From Cyprinodon diabolis (Eukaryota > Chordata > Actinopteri > Cyprinodontiformes > Cyprinodontidae), in the NCBI GenBank assembly GCA_030533445.1, contig CM060069.1, positions 25,654,837 through 25,718,836 on the forward strand: DNA of 64,000 bases, written 5' to 3'. A model generated the notes under the pieces. That model was not told the DNA's origin. It ran no database searches and saw only the letters and a program-made list of their open reading frames with translations. Shown here piece by piece: positions 38,833 through 49,934 of this stretch. How positions within the stretch are numbered: position 1 is the first letter of the stretch; each line of letters opens with the position of its first letter. The position numbers and the translations under genes were made by a program.

Positions 38833-39429
38833 GAAGTGGTTCTGTCCAATACTCAGTAAGAAAATTAAAGCCTGGCGTGGCCACGTGTGGTTTTGCTGCC
38901 AATCACGAGTGATTTCACTTGTTTGAGAATAGTGGTTTCAGCCAATACTGAGTAGGTTATTCAAGCCAGACCTGGCCAGCCGCGCGGGTTTGCTGCATTC
39001 ATATGCTAATTAGGGCCATTAGTACAGCTGATCGCTCTCCACATACGTCAGAGTCCGTTTCCGACAATTTGTGGCACGACAAATGGGACAAGTGCGGGTT
39101 GCAAATTGTCGGAAACTGATGAAAATCAGGGAGATCTGCGGGAGTTTACAGGGACGAAAATCTCACTTTTCATGCAGTGTTATCTCCTGCAGCTCCTCTC
39201 AATAGCAGCTTAATCTGATATACTACAAAACAATGTTTAGTTGAATAAAACAACCTTTGCACCTGTTTTAAGATACATGAACCTCTGAAGATCAGGTCCT
39301 AAGTTCTATCTAACATTCAACAAAGTTAATCTTGATAATAATAATGATGATGATGATGACAATGATTGATGTTAGCAAAATATTCTCTTGACTTTACTGC
39401 TGCTTCATTACTTAAGGAAATGATGACTT

Positions 39430-39670
39430 GTTGTAATTGATGAAACCAAGAGCAACAGGCTTATTCAGCAGGACAATAATCCAAAGAAGGAACATCATTC
39501 ACTGAATGGCTCAAAAACAGAAAAAAAAATGTACCCACCCACTCAAGCTCTTATATTAAGGTGCTGTGACCTTAACCAGGTTATTATTACTGTGAATCTT
39601 TCTAATATGGTTTAATATTAGCAATTCTGCAAAGGAAAAGGGGCCAAAAGGTCTTAACCAATAACCTTTG
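39430..39670 (+). pseudogene. Tc1-like transposase remnant
   Basis: 39460-39520 encodes QQDNNPKKEHHSLN-like text, the second catalytic aspartate block. Later pieces (AAGGTGCTGTGACCTTAACC, and TTCTGCAAAGGAAAAGGGGCC near 39620-39650) fit the C-terminal region. There are several indels. No terminal repeats are visible. Confidence 0.6.
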
Positions 39671-39682
39671 TTTGTGGATGTT

Positions 39683-40155
39683 GGAGCTTGGCCTTTTTCA
39701 GTGTAGTCCTGGTTCTCTGGCTGTGACTAACTCTCTTTCATTCTCTTACATGCGGGCTGGCTCGGAGCTCGTCTGCCTGGCTGTGTGTTTCCTGGACGGG
39801 GCTGCCGGTGGAGCTGGTTGACAGTTGCCTTTTGTACAGTATCTCTGCTTCATTCTGTATGTCTGCTTCTGTCTCCTTGAACCCTAGTCAGCATCGGAGG
39901 ATGGCCCCTCACACTGAGCCTGGTTCTGCTTGAGGTTTCTTCTTGTTAAAAGGGAGTTTTTCCTCTCCGCTGTCACTACAAGTATGCTTGGTGTGAGGGA
40001 TTGCCTTTGAGTGAATGAGTCGATGCAATCAACTGGTTTTTTTATTTAGATAGAAAACCTTTAATCAGTTTGACTGTACGATCTGGTTTAATTGTCTCTG
40101 TAAAGGGCCATGAGATGTGTTGTGGATTGGTGCTATAAAAATAAACTATATTGAA
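39683..40155 (+). mobile_element. Teleost retroposon family with GAATT-type tail, copy 2
   Basis: It shares with 60439-60880 and 1287-1775 (inverse) the blocks GGCTCGGAGCTCGTCTGCCT, CTGTGTGTTTCCTGGACGGG, TGAGCCTGGTTCTGCTTGAG and a 3' end TTGGTGCTATAAAAATAAAC followed by a short ATTGAAT tail. It has no coding capacity. Confidence 0.75.
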
Positions 40156-43100
40156 TGGAAACTAAATTAAACTTAAGAAAATGTTTTAACCAGTTATTGC
40201 AACTGTTGTAAATATGAAAAACTTTGTTGTGCTGCAAAAGGGTGGTGTGAACAGATAGGATAATAGGTTTAGAGGGGAAATCATATTTTATACATCAGGC
40301 CATGTTGGTTTGGATCGCCATTTTCCCTTGAAAAAATATAATTCCAACAATTTAGCATATAGAATTACAGTATTTCTACGATATTTGATCTGATCTTCAT
40401 CTGAAACAAGATACCTTGAAGTTAAAACACCTTATCATAGCAGTATTTATATTGTTGAAAATAAGAAGGTATAGTAGCTTTGAAACAACATCCAAGGAAA
40501 ACATGCAATATTTTTTGCAACAAGATGAAAGGGCTCGCCAAAATGTGGTCCATGTGTGGCTTCAGGGGGACAACACAACTATATTTGAATATTCTTCAAC
40601 ATCACCAACTTATATTTCATATGCAACACTTCCAAAAATTAAGGTTGTGATACTTTTCTTAATGTAACATATATGTGAAAGGTAAAGGTATGCTATGGCC
40701 CCTTGTCTGTCAATGCCATGTGATCTTCCTCTTTTCACTTTAGATACCCTCAGCTCTCTGTCTTGGAAAATGAGCTACAGTACAGAGCTATGGAATTAGG
40801 CTTTACATTTCAAGACATTTAAAGAAAAGTTGCTAAAACAGAAAAAAAAAACTTTGTGGGCTTTCGCTACTCACCTTTAACTGAAACTTCAATAAGATTT
40901 GCTGAAAGCTGAATTAGCGTAGAGTTAAAACATAACAGACTGTAATAATGCCAGTGTTACCTTAAAACTTTAGCAAACAGCTTTGCATAAAAATATGAGC
41001 AGGAGGGTTGGGGACTGCAGCTTTTATATGCTACATCAAATGTCACTTTAAAAGCAAGAACTGCAATGTCCTTGGTGTAATTTGTGAATTACTAATTGCA
41101 ATACTGTTTAAAAAACAGTACTCTAAACTTTAAAGGACTTGCATTGGATCAAGATGATCCTGATTGCTGTATGTCTTGTGTCTATAACCTTTTTTGAAAT
41201 GGATGAAGTATTATTTCCTATGTTCCCAGAAGATATACTGCCTACTAATGTTATCTATAATGTTCATCAATGATTTTAGAAAAATCCATATAATCCATTT
41301 AAGGCTTGAAAAACTTGCTGCATGCTGCATTTTATTTTAACACATTTTGATGTTTTTGTTTATTTTTGCAGTGATATGAATTTATTCACAAAGGCCTAGA
41401 AGTGGGATGTGATTTATAGGCCATGCCAAGATACCACAATCTTGTTATTCTGAGATATTCATCTGTGTTGGTTAGAATATAAATAAGAAAACTGCAGGGT
41501 GCGTAAAATAAACAGAATTCTAGCTTCTTTGCCAGGGGAGAGCGATCAAAAGATTTCAAAAAAAGTTTGTGACTGACCAAATGAGACAAATGTAAATAAG
41601 ATAAAATGAGTTTTTGCAGTTCAAACAAAAGCAAGTGAAACAGAATATTTTTCTGCAGCATTTAGGGGAACGGCTGAGGAGCAGCATTTTATTTTCTATT
41701 AAAAAGCTGAAAATTAATCCTCATAAATACATATTCAAGCAAGCTGAGCAAATCACAGATCCCATCAAAATTTAGACAAACCTGGTTTATTTTTGTTTGT
41801 TTACTTGAGCACCAGCAGCCTGTCGAATTCTTATGATCGTGCGTCCCTGAAAAGGAGTCATTTGAGAGAAAGTAGTGGAAGGGACATGTAGTGCATGTGT
41901 CTAGCATGTATCTGTTGGCTGAGAGGAAGAAGCAGACAGGTGAAAAGAGAGATGGAAAAAGAGGGAGACATGTCGTAGCACCCTGAGGACGTCTCCTCAT
42001 TCTGAGCAGCTGTTGTCTGAGAGCTAGAGGCAGCACTGCGGCGCCCTGTCAACTCCTTCTCCTGAAGTAGCCCCTGTGCATGCAAAGCAGGCTCAGGCTG
42101 CCCTCTCTCCTTGCCCATGCTTTTTCCGCCCCCCTTTTTTATGTCACCATATAGAACAGACACCTCCTTATTTTCTCTCCCCACTCCTTGGCCTTTTTAT
42201 TCAAATCAATTTCAGGCTGTCAAATGGAGTGTGCTTTGTAATACTTACAACATACACAAACACAACACACAGGGCAAGAAGTGTGACAATTTTATAGGAA
42301 GGAACATTTCAAGGGCATAGCCTGATAATGAAAGAAAGTGTATTATTTTTGTCTTTGACGATTGATTGCACTTGGCTTAAAGCATCAATTTTCCCTGCAA
42401 GGAGAACATAAATAAAAATGTTTTGATTTAGTTGACTGTTGATGTCCTGCTTTACTTTTAGTTGGCAAAAGTAAATATTTGGAGAATTAACTTTTATTTT
42501 ATACATTTCCTAAAAGTTTGGAAACTGCACAAAAAATACGAAATCGCTTTTAGAATTTCACAGGGTTTTGAACTTCCAGAAATGTGTCTTCAGTCTAATT
42601 TGTTTTCATTAATTAAGAAGAGAAAGCAACAATTTACTGCTTTAATAAGGTAAAAAAAAATATGGATTGTGATAGAAAAACTTCTACAAAAATCCTGGCC
42701 AACTTTACAACTGTTTGTGAGCATATCTTGAACTGATGCATTCACTTTTCACAGGGTGCTGGGTTTGCTTTCCCCCTGCTTACAAATTGGATCAATATTG
42801 GTAGTATGTCTTTCTCACTTTTACTACATATCTTGTTCCTTCATTACTAAAGGGGAAACCTTAGCATTAGTAGTATTGGAAACTACTGTACCACCAGAGA
42901 AAAAGCATTAGGGCAGATTTTATTGGAGGGAAGGCCCAAGGACAGATAAAAAGGAAGAGGGAGGTAGGAAACATGGAAAACAGGAGGTACGACACAAGGA
43001 CGGGACATAAGTCACAAAGGGAAAGAAGGAGACACTGAAGGACATTAAAAAGGAGGGAGGGAGGAATATTTTCTAGCCTGTGCAGTAGCCATGAGTGTGA

Positions 43101-43611
43101 GTCCCCGTGTTAGACAGGAGACCATGGTGAAACCCAGCTTTCACTCTGCAATCATTAGCTTCATAGAAAGCTTATGGAATAGGATTATAGGTATCCCTAT
43201 GAGTTTTAAAGAAGTGGGTTATGGGGATTGTATACATCTAGATTTCTGACTTACTGTAGAATCTCTGCTCCAGTATAAACTCCAGCTAGTATATAAATAG
43301 AAGAAAAATATTTCACATTGAGTCCTCTGTAATAAGGGATGGTATCTGTGCTTGATATGTGGGAGTAAATTTCAAATGAGAATAAAAATCTCTTGAAGAA
43401 TCACTTTAAGTTGAAAATCTAATCTAGAAACCATAACCTTAAAATTATAATATGGCTACCACAGTCAAAAGTGCAGTAACAACCTATTTCTGTTTATTTC
43501 TGAGAGTTAGTGATACATTTTGATGGATAATCAGTGATTGCCCCTTTAACTTGTGATAATGAACATATTGCTTTGCTGTTAAATGGACATGATACAGAAG
43601 AATACTGTTAG
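40156..43611. other. Gene-free stretch
   Basis: About 3.5 kb with no supported gene. The frames at 41689-42036 and 41858-42184 (minus) overlap and show no domain. 42900-43060 is purine-rich (AGGAAGG words) without further structure. Confidence 0.45.
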
Positions 43612-43812
43612 TGTGAGGGTGTTGGCCTTGTGGTAGGAGAAGTGCGCTTGTGCTCTGAGAAGGTTTCAAGTAAAACTTCTCTGGGTTCCTGAGCATGACC
43701 TTTAACCCCACACTGCTCACCGGGCACCATGCAATGGCAGCCCACTGCTCCCCAAGGAGATGGGTCAAATGCAGAGAGTGATGTCCCCATTGTGGAACAA
43801 TAAAGAGATTTA
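43612..43812 (+). mobile_element. tRNA-derived SINE, copy 1
   Basis: The 3' body matches the SINE at 59078-59280: TTAACCCCACACTGCTC, then GCTCCCCAAGGAGATGGGT, CAAATGCAGAG and a final GTGGAACAATAAAGAG. The tRNA-like head (about 43612-43680) is more diverged here. SINEs of this type are copied by LINE machinery. Confidence 0.7.
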
Positions 43813-43949
43813 CATTATCTGCTTGTGGTGCTAAAAGTAGTTGACATGGTCACTGAGTACAGCAGCAAGAAACTTGCTGTTTTGATTTGCAAGTGAAACA
43901 TGATCAAAGCACCACACATGTGATGACTCTTAACTGTCTAATGTGTTTT

Positions 43950-45480
43950 CCATTTTTAGAAAACATAAGTCAAAGGAAGAAACAAAACAAAACAAAAACT
44001 CCTACACAAAAATAAATGAATAAAAAGGAATAAATAAATACAATGACAAATTTAAACTGACAGTTCAGAGGGTGTTTGAGAACCAGTCACTAAGGTGGTG
44101 AGATTTTAGAGTGTTTGGTTAACATCAGAACTCAAAAGTGTAAATCTATATACATGTATTTTCAGATATTTCCATGGGGGTCTTTCTGTACAATCTGTGC
44201 AGTTGCAGAACCAATGTAATCCAAGAAAGTGGTCCAAGTCTTGTAGAACAGGGAAGGTTTGTCTTTATCCCAGTAAGTCAGTGCTTCCAAAAGAATGAGT
44301 TCCATTATTCTGTGTAATCACTGTGAGAGTTTAGGAGGTTTATCATAGATGCACTCAGGTAGAGGGCATCGTCTGGCACAAAACAAGAGTACATTGAGCA
44401 GTCTTAAACTATGAGGTGTAAAATTGGCCTTATAAAGGCCAAAAGGGGGTGTTGTTACACTGTATGTTTCTCGAGATATTTGAACCCAGAAGGTGACCAT
44501 CGAAAGGGAGCAAAGCAGGATGCAGAGATATTGGAGGTCAGGGGCATATTATTCGATTTGGAATTGTTAATCTTGTTGACTGAAAGTTGTCCAAACCTTT
44601 TAATAGTCGGCACAGCTCTAATAATAGATACCTCAGGGTCACTTAGAAATAATTATATATCAGTGTGAAGGGAAAATGTATGATTGTGGGAAACCAATGG
44701 CAATTCTTGGCAACAGAGAGTTGCTCTGTATCGCCTCTGCCAGGGGAGCATCAGACTGCACAAACTGGAGGGGAGATATTGAGCAGCCCTTACGAGTGCT
44801 ACACACATCAAAGGGAATGTAGGAGATTTCTAGCCATTTGTGAGGACAGAAGCATGGGAGGAATCATATAAGAGAGAGGTCCATTTAATGAAATTGTCCC
44901 CTAGGTTGAATTTGAAAAGGACACCAAACAAATATGGCCACTCAAATCTGTCAAAAGCCTACTCTGCCTTAACGGAAACCAGAACAGCCTTAGCTTTTAA
45001 AGCACTACCGATCTGTATGAGGTTTAAAAATTTCCTAACATTTTTACAGAAATTATATCCCAAACCAGTTTGGTCCACTGAAATAAGATCAGAAAGAATG
45101 AGCTCTAACCTTTTAGCTAACTAAAAGTTTTTTTGTCTACATCTAATAAAGATATTGGCCTATAAGAACAATCCTCTGGTGATATACCATTCTTCAGTAT
45201 AAATAAAATGTTGATGTCCATCATTGTACTTGAGAGATGACCAGAAATAAACGAATGGGAAAACATTTTAAACAGGAGGTCAACTAGCAGGCTCAAGAAG
45301 GTTTAAAAAATCTCAGGAGTCAGTCCATCAGGCCCTGGGGCTTTGTTGTTTTGCAAATCTTTAATAGCTGGAATGATTACCCCTGGAGAGATAGGGCTGT
45401 TTAACAGCTCTCTCTGGGTCTAAGAAGCCTGAGGCAGCTTATGCGCTGACATCATGGTATCGGACCATTCAGAATCTGAT
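43950..45480 (-). pseudogene. L1-like LINE ORF2 remnant
   Basis: On the minus strand, near 45330-45390, it reads NNKAPGPDGLTPEIF, the finger motif upstream of the L1 reverse transcriptase. It continues with ISPEDCSYRPISLLDVD (about 45110-45190) and ISVDQTGLGYNF (about 45050). The C-terminal block DKPSLFYKTWTTFLDYIGS (about 44205-44265) is typical of the ORF2 end in fish L1 elements. Stops and frameshifts are frequent, so it is dead. A T-rich minus-strand tail region lies near 43960-44040. Boundaries are approximate. Confidence 0.75.
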
Positions 45481-46606
45481 TTATTTAAAGCTTCATAAGA
45501 CATTTGAAAACAGTTGTTGATGTCCTTATTATTATAAACTCTTTTACCTGTGTCATATTTTTCTCTGTTAAAATGTTCTGGAAAGATGTACTTTCTCAGC
45601 CATCGTTTAATGGAAACAAGACATATGTTAAAAAATATATAAATAATATATTTGAAATGTGGTTGACAAGTAGCAAAGCAGCAGTGAGTTTGTCAGGTGA
45701 ACCTGCATTTGGACAGCTACTGGCTCTATGACATACACAGCCCTGCTACCTTTGTCATAACAGATAAGTCTCAAATTTAACCACTGAGTGGAAAAAAGAG
45801 TTATACAGATCATTATGATGCAGGAAACAAGAAACATTGTGTGATCTCATCTCAACCATAAAAATCCTTGAATGTGCACCTTAGTAAAGTTTCAATTTCA
45901 ATTCTTATTTCTATCTACAGTATTATTTCTATTATTTTAAAAGGAAAACCATCGTTGTTTATTTTGCTGGTTTGATTTTAAAGACCTATTGCACGTTTTT
46001 TTCTGTTCTCCTATTGGTCAAAAATTAGATGGCAAATGCCAAACCTGATATTATTTTCGTTTTATCTGTTTGGTCTTCGTTTATATCATTGATTAATTCT
46101 CTTATCTGTTGTCATCATTTTAGTTACAGTATCTAAACTTTTCACGCATTTTTCTCCAAAGAAGTGCAGTTTTCGTTTTTGTACAATGAAAACAACATTT
46201 TACAGCTCATAAAGAAGGAGTAGGTGTGCTCTACTTCTCTTGAAACAAATGTGTGTTTTTGTGCTATTGACTTCTCCGCTTCCCCAAAAATGGCCACTTA
46301 CAAAATTACCAATTTTGCTGCACTTGTCTATTAAATGTTAAAAGAAAAAACAAAAATGCTTTTTCTGGAAATTTTTCTTCAAGTCTAATGCAGTGTGTTT
46401 TTAGTTATTTGTTAGTTATTGTTTTGTAGTTATTTATTCGTTATTTGATTGCTATGGTATGATCTAAATAAAAGCAGTCGTGACCAGTCCCTTTGGTGAA
46501 GGGTGTGGCAGCGAAAATTTGTTTAAACAAATAACTTTCTGATTAGGATAATATGGGTTCGCTTGGCAGTATTTTTATTCTGTATTAAGACTGAAAATCT
46601 CATGAG
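45481..46606. other. Gene-free stretch
   Basis: No supported gene or clear repeat. Confidence 0.45.
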
Positions 46607-47451
46607 TGTCATGAACCGAGGACAGATGGACCCAGTATTCAGGAGAGACAGTCAGTAGGAAAGTTCAAAAGATTTATTAAATTTAAAAAACAAAAGCGGA
46701 GCTGTGGCTCGCGGACACTGCAGGCGGGGGGGCAGGGCACCGCCCAATCTCAGACACTCTGGGGGAGAAACACAGGTAAGTGACCACGATCAACTGATAG
46801 GAGATTATCTGTGAAGGTCACTTACCTGGTTTAACAGTCCAGACCACGAGTGTCCCAGTGCTGCAGCCCCAGAGGTTATGCTGGAAGCTGATCCTGGTGA
46901 GGGATCCAGAACAGAGAGGAACAGAAACAGTTGGCAGGATCCAGACTTCCAGGAGGGGTCAGAGTCAGACTGGGACCAGAAGCATGACCAGGTGGTCACG
47001 CACAGGAGCAGACAGGATCAGGTGCAGACAGGCAGGCTCAGTGGAAGAGGGTAGCCGAGACAGGACGTAGGAAACGGAACTTGAAGCTGGACTTTAAACT
47101 GGTCTCCTCCCTGGAGCCAGGCTTACTTTGATAAAAACTGAACCTCCCCCATAATGAGCCAAAAACCCAGAGGACTCCGCAGGGGAGGAACAGTGGATGA
47201 TCAGGAGACGAGACAAACACCAAAACCCTCTTTCCACTGGCAGCTAGGATCCAGGACATGAACCAAATAAAAACTGAACAGAAAGACTGACAGAAAGACA
47301 AGCAATGATCTGGCACTGAATGCTCAGGCTGAACTGAATATAAACCAGAGGAAACAGGTGAGAGGAATAAATTATAATTGAGGCAGGGAAGGAAGAGGGC
47401 AGGTGAGAGGGATTACTAATTAAGGGAGAGCAAACAGGCCAGATCATGACA
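46607..47451 (-). mobile_element. Solo LTR (845 bp) with palindromic termini
   Basis: Starts TGTCATGAACCGAGG and ends GCCAGATCATGACA, so the outer eight bases are inverted copies (TGTCATGA and TCATGACA). The 5-bp repeat ATGAG flanks it exactly (46602-46606 and 47452-47456). An AATAAA signal on the minus strand (about 46677) argues for minus orientation. It lacks internal genes. It differs in sequence from the TGTTGGGATC family. Frames inside it (46805-47316) are not genes. Confidence 0.8.
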
Positions 47452-47456
47452 ATGAG

Positions 47457-49290
47457 GTTAACAAAAGCCTTGGTCTGACCAGCTGATGATGATAGTGCAA
47501 GAGGACACATCGAAATCTTCTCTCAACTATTATTTACTCAATAATTGAGTTTACATTATTGACATTATTAAGTGGGAATTAGAAGCTCATAGGGTTGTCA
47601 GAGAAACATTTATAATCTAAAACCTGAATTAAGGGAAGCAATAATGAAGACTAGTTCCCACCGGTCGATAAAATATGGTGGTATTGTTATCTTTATGATG
47701 GAGCACATGATGCCATTTGATTCAACTTTAGACAGGAAAGTTGTTTCTGTTGAAAAAGAATGCAACACTTTTTAATGAGGCAGACTGATGTACTTATAAA
47801 CAAGAATTACCTGATATATGCTGATTACTAATAAATAAAAAATGGAGAGTCAACGATTTTATTATGTAGCCTATGATCAGAGAAAGACTGAACAGTATTT
47901 GGCCTGAGGATGAGGGTGAGTACTGTGTTTGTAATCAGGAAAAAAACACCTGATTTATTTAAGATTCACATACAGCATATCCCCTTATGACATAAATGTG
48001 TATATTTACATCAGGAACTTCCATCATTTTTATTCCCTTGTTGCTGCTGCCTTCAAGTGGTTATTCAAAATACTGCAAGCCTTTATGTTTATAGAGTATT
48101 CTGTTATGTTGCAACTGAGTTTTTTAGCTGAGATGTGAATAAAATATATAGTGCATCATATTATCATTTAACACATAATAATAAATATTTAATGTTTCTC
48201 TATACTAATAAATCGTACAAACACACAAGGTCGCATTTTCAAGAAAGACGTTTTATAAACTGATATCTGAAACAACAATACTTTAAGGCAGATTTTGGTT
48301 GCCAGGATTAATAGAATACATAAACTTGAAAATATGACTTAAAATCAAATACCAGTAAAAGGAGTAACAATAACTCATAAGTCACCATAAGTGCTTTATG
48401 TTGGGCAGTTAGCCTGCTATGACCAGGCTAACAACCACATTTAATTAATCCTGCCATCTTATCTGTTCAGTCAGTGGTCACAATTAGAAACAAAAAGATT
48501 TGCTTATCTGCACATTTTGGCCTGTTTTTTTTATCACCTTACATTAAAAACCACTAAAATCTGCTGTTGTTTAGTCGATTACTTGGATTAATTTAATATC
48601 GTCATGGTAAACTATAGCATAATTTGTGCTCTATGTGGACATTGTTTCTGTTACCTGGGAAGCATTGAGGGGATAGCATCATGATAAGAAGCTGCTTGTT
48701 ACCAGAGCTACTGGTTATTTATGCCAACTTTATCTTACAAAACAGAGATATGGTTTAAATTGAAAACAACTGTCAGTTTGAGTGAATCAGTGATCCCAAA
48801 CACACATCAAAACTACATTAATATTCAATAAATTAGAGAAAGCATTCTGATGAGCCCCAATTTGAACAGATTAAAAACCCTTTTTGAAAATAAAAAACAT
48901 AAAAACCTTTTAATTAAATAGAAATCAATCATACTTTTCATTAAGTCCATATTTCTTTATCAACTGTGTTTTATTATTAATCTGATGTAATATGTTATAA
49001 GGCATAAGCAAAGAAGCATAATTACAGGAAATAAAAAATTGTAAACATCAGTCTGGTTTTAGTTAATGTATATAATCTCTTTCACTTTGTGAATTATGTT
49101 ACTTAAATAAATGAACTTTTCAATAATTCTAGTTTTTTTTTAAATGGGATAAGCTAATCCTTAAACTAACGTTTCAGCGCGGTAGTTCTGACTATCTGCT
49201 TATCAAATAAAGATTCAAAGCAATTAGAGAATTAAGATATAGGACACTGTGTACAAATTTGGGTAATCAGCTGATTTTTTTCAAAGGTTT
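47457..49290. other. Gene-free AT-rich stretch
   Basis: No supported gene or clear repeat. Confidence 0.45.
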
Positions 49291-49929
49291 TGTTGGGATC
49301 TGGAGGCTTGTTCACTTTCTCCACCAGAGGGCGCCTGAGATCTTCCTCCTGAGGGCATGAGCTCACTTCCACACACCTGTTTCCTGTCTCCTCATCAAGA
49401 AGACCTATTTAAGGAGGAGGAGGCTGACACTTCCCTGCCAGAGTGTTTGCCAGTAATGGTTAGCAAAACCTGAGCCAGCCTGCCTGATCTGTAACCCTGA
49501 TTTTGAGAACTTGTCTGATCTAGTTTCTCTCTGCCTCACAGATCCTGATTTTTCTGGAAACCTGGAATCCTGGAGAAAGTATCTCGGTCTGGAATCTGCC
49601 TGCCTGCACTCTGTCTCAGTCTCTGCCTCAGCCCTCAGCCCTCAGCCCTCTGCCTGCTGACTAGCCTCTGGACTCACAAGGTTCCCCCCCTGCTGATCAG
49701 TATCCTCTCTGAGCAGGTATTAATCCCCGTCGTCTGAAATCTGCACGTTTCCTGGATCAACACTAACTGCTCTGTCCTCCTCAGTGGCTTCCCTCCTGTG
49801 ACCAGTCAGAAGAACCCAGTTCCTGTGACCATTTAACTTGTAAAAATTGTAAATAAATCATTTTAACCTTTTCCCTGTTTCAAGAGTGTTTTCTGCATGT
49901 GTGTTAAACGCCTTGAACCCAACATGACA
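49291..49929 (+). mobile_element. Solo LTR of the Ty3/Gypsy TGTTGGGATC family (639 bp)
   Basis: Starts TGTTGGGATCTGGAGGCTTG and ends CTTGAACCCAACATGACA. The 5-bp repeat GGTTT flanks it exactly (49286-49290 and 49930-49934). An AATAAA signal is present near 49852. It has the same termini as 38480-38832 and as 33191-33891 on the other strand. It carries a local direct repeat, CTCAGCCCTCAGCCCTC, near 49630. Confidence 0.88.
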
Positions 49930-49934
49930 GGTTT

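Larger units (their letters stand above)
34713..39213. mobile_element. Inverted-repeat-bounded DNA element of unknown class, with nested insertions
   Basis: 34773-34800 (ACACTGCATGAAAAGTG then GGATTTTCGTC) is matched as a reverse complement by 39152-39179 with one mismatch. Outside these, both sides carry GAGGAGCTGCAG in inverted orientation (about 34718-34731 and 39187-39199), so the terminal repeat is longer but broken by a roughly 35-base insertion on the left. TTAA lies just outside on each side (34713-34716 and 39210-39213), which would fit a TTAA-targeting superfamily such as Kolobok or piggyBac, but the offset differs by a few bases. The interior has been invaded by a Tc1 element (36406-37996), a Gypsy element (38052-38832) and a possible hAT element (35849-36283). 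Near the right end a unit of about 90 bases is tandemly repeated (CCAATCACGAG at about 38017 and 38903). No own transposase is visible. Confidence 0.5.
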
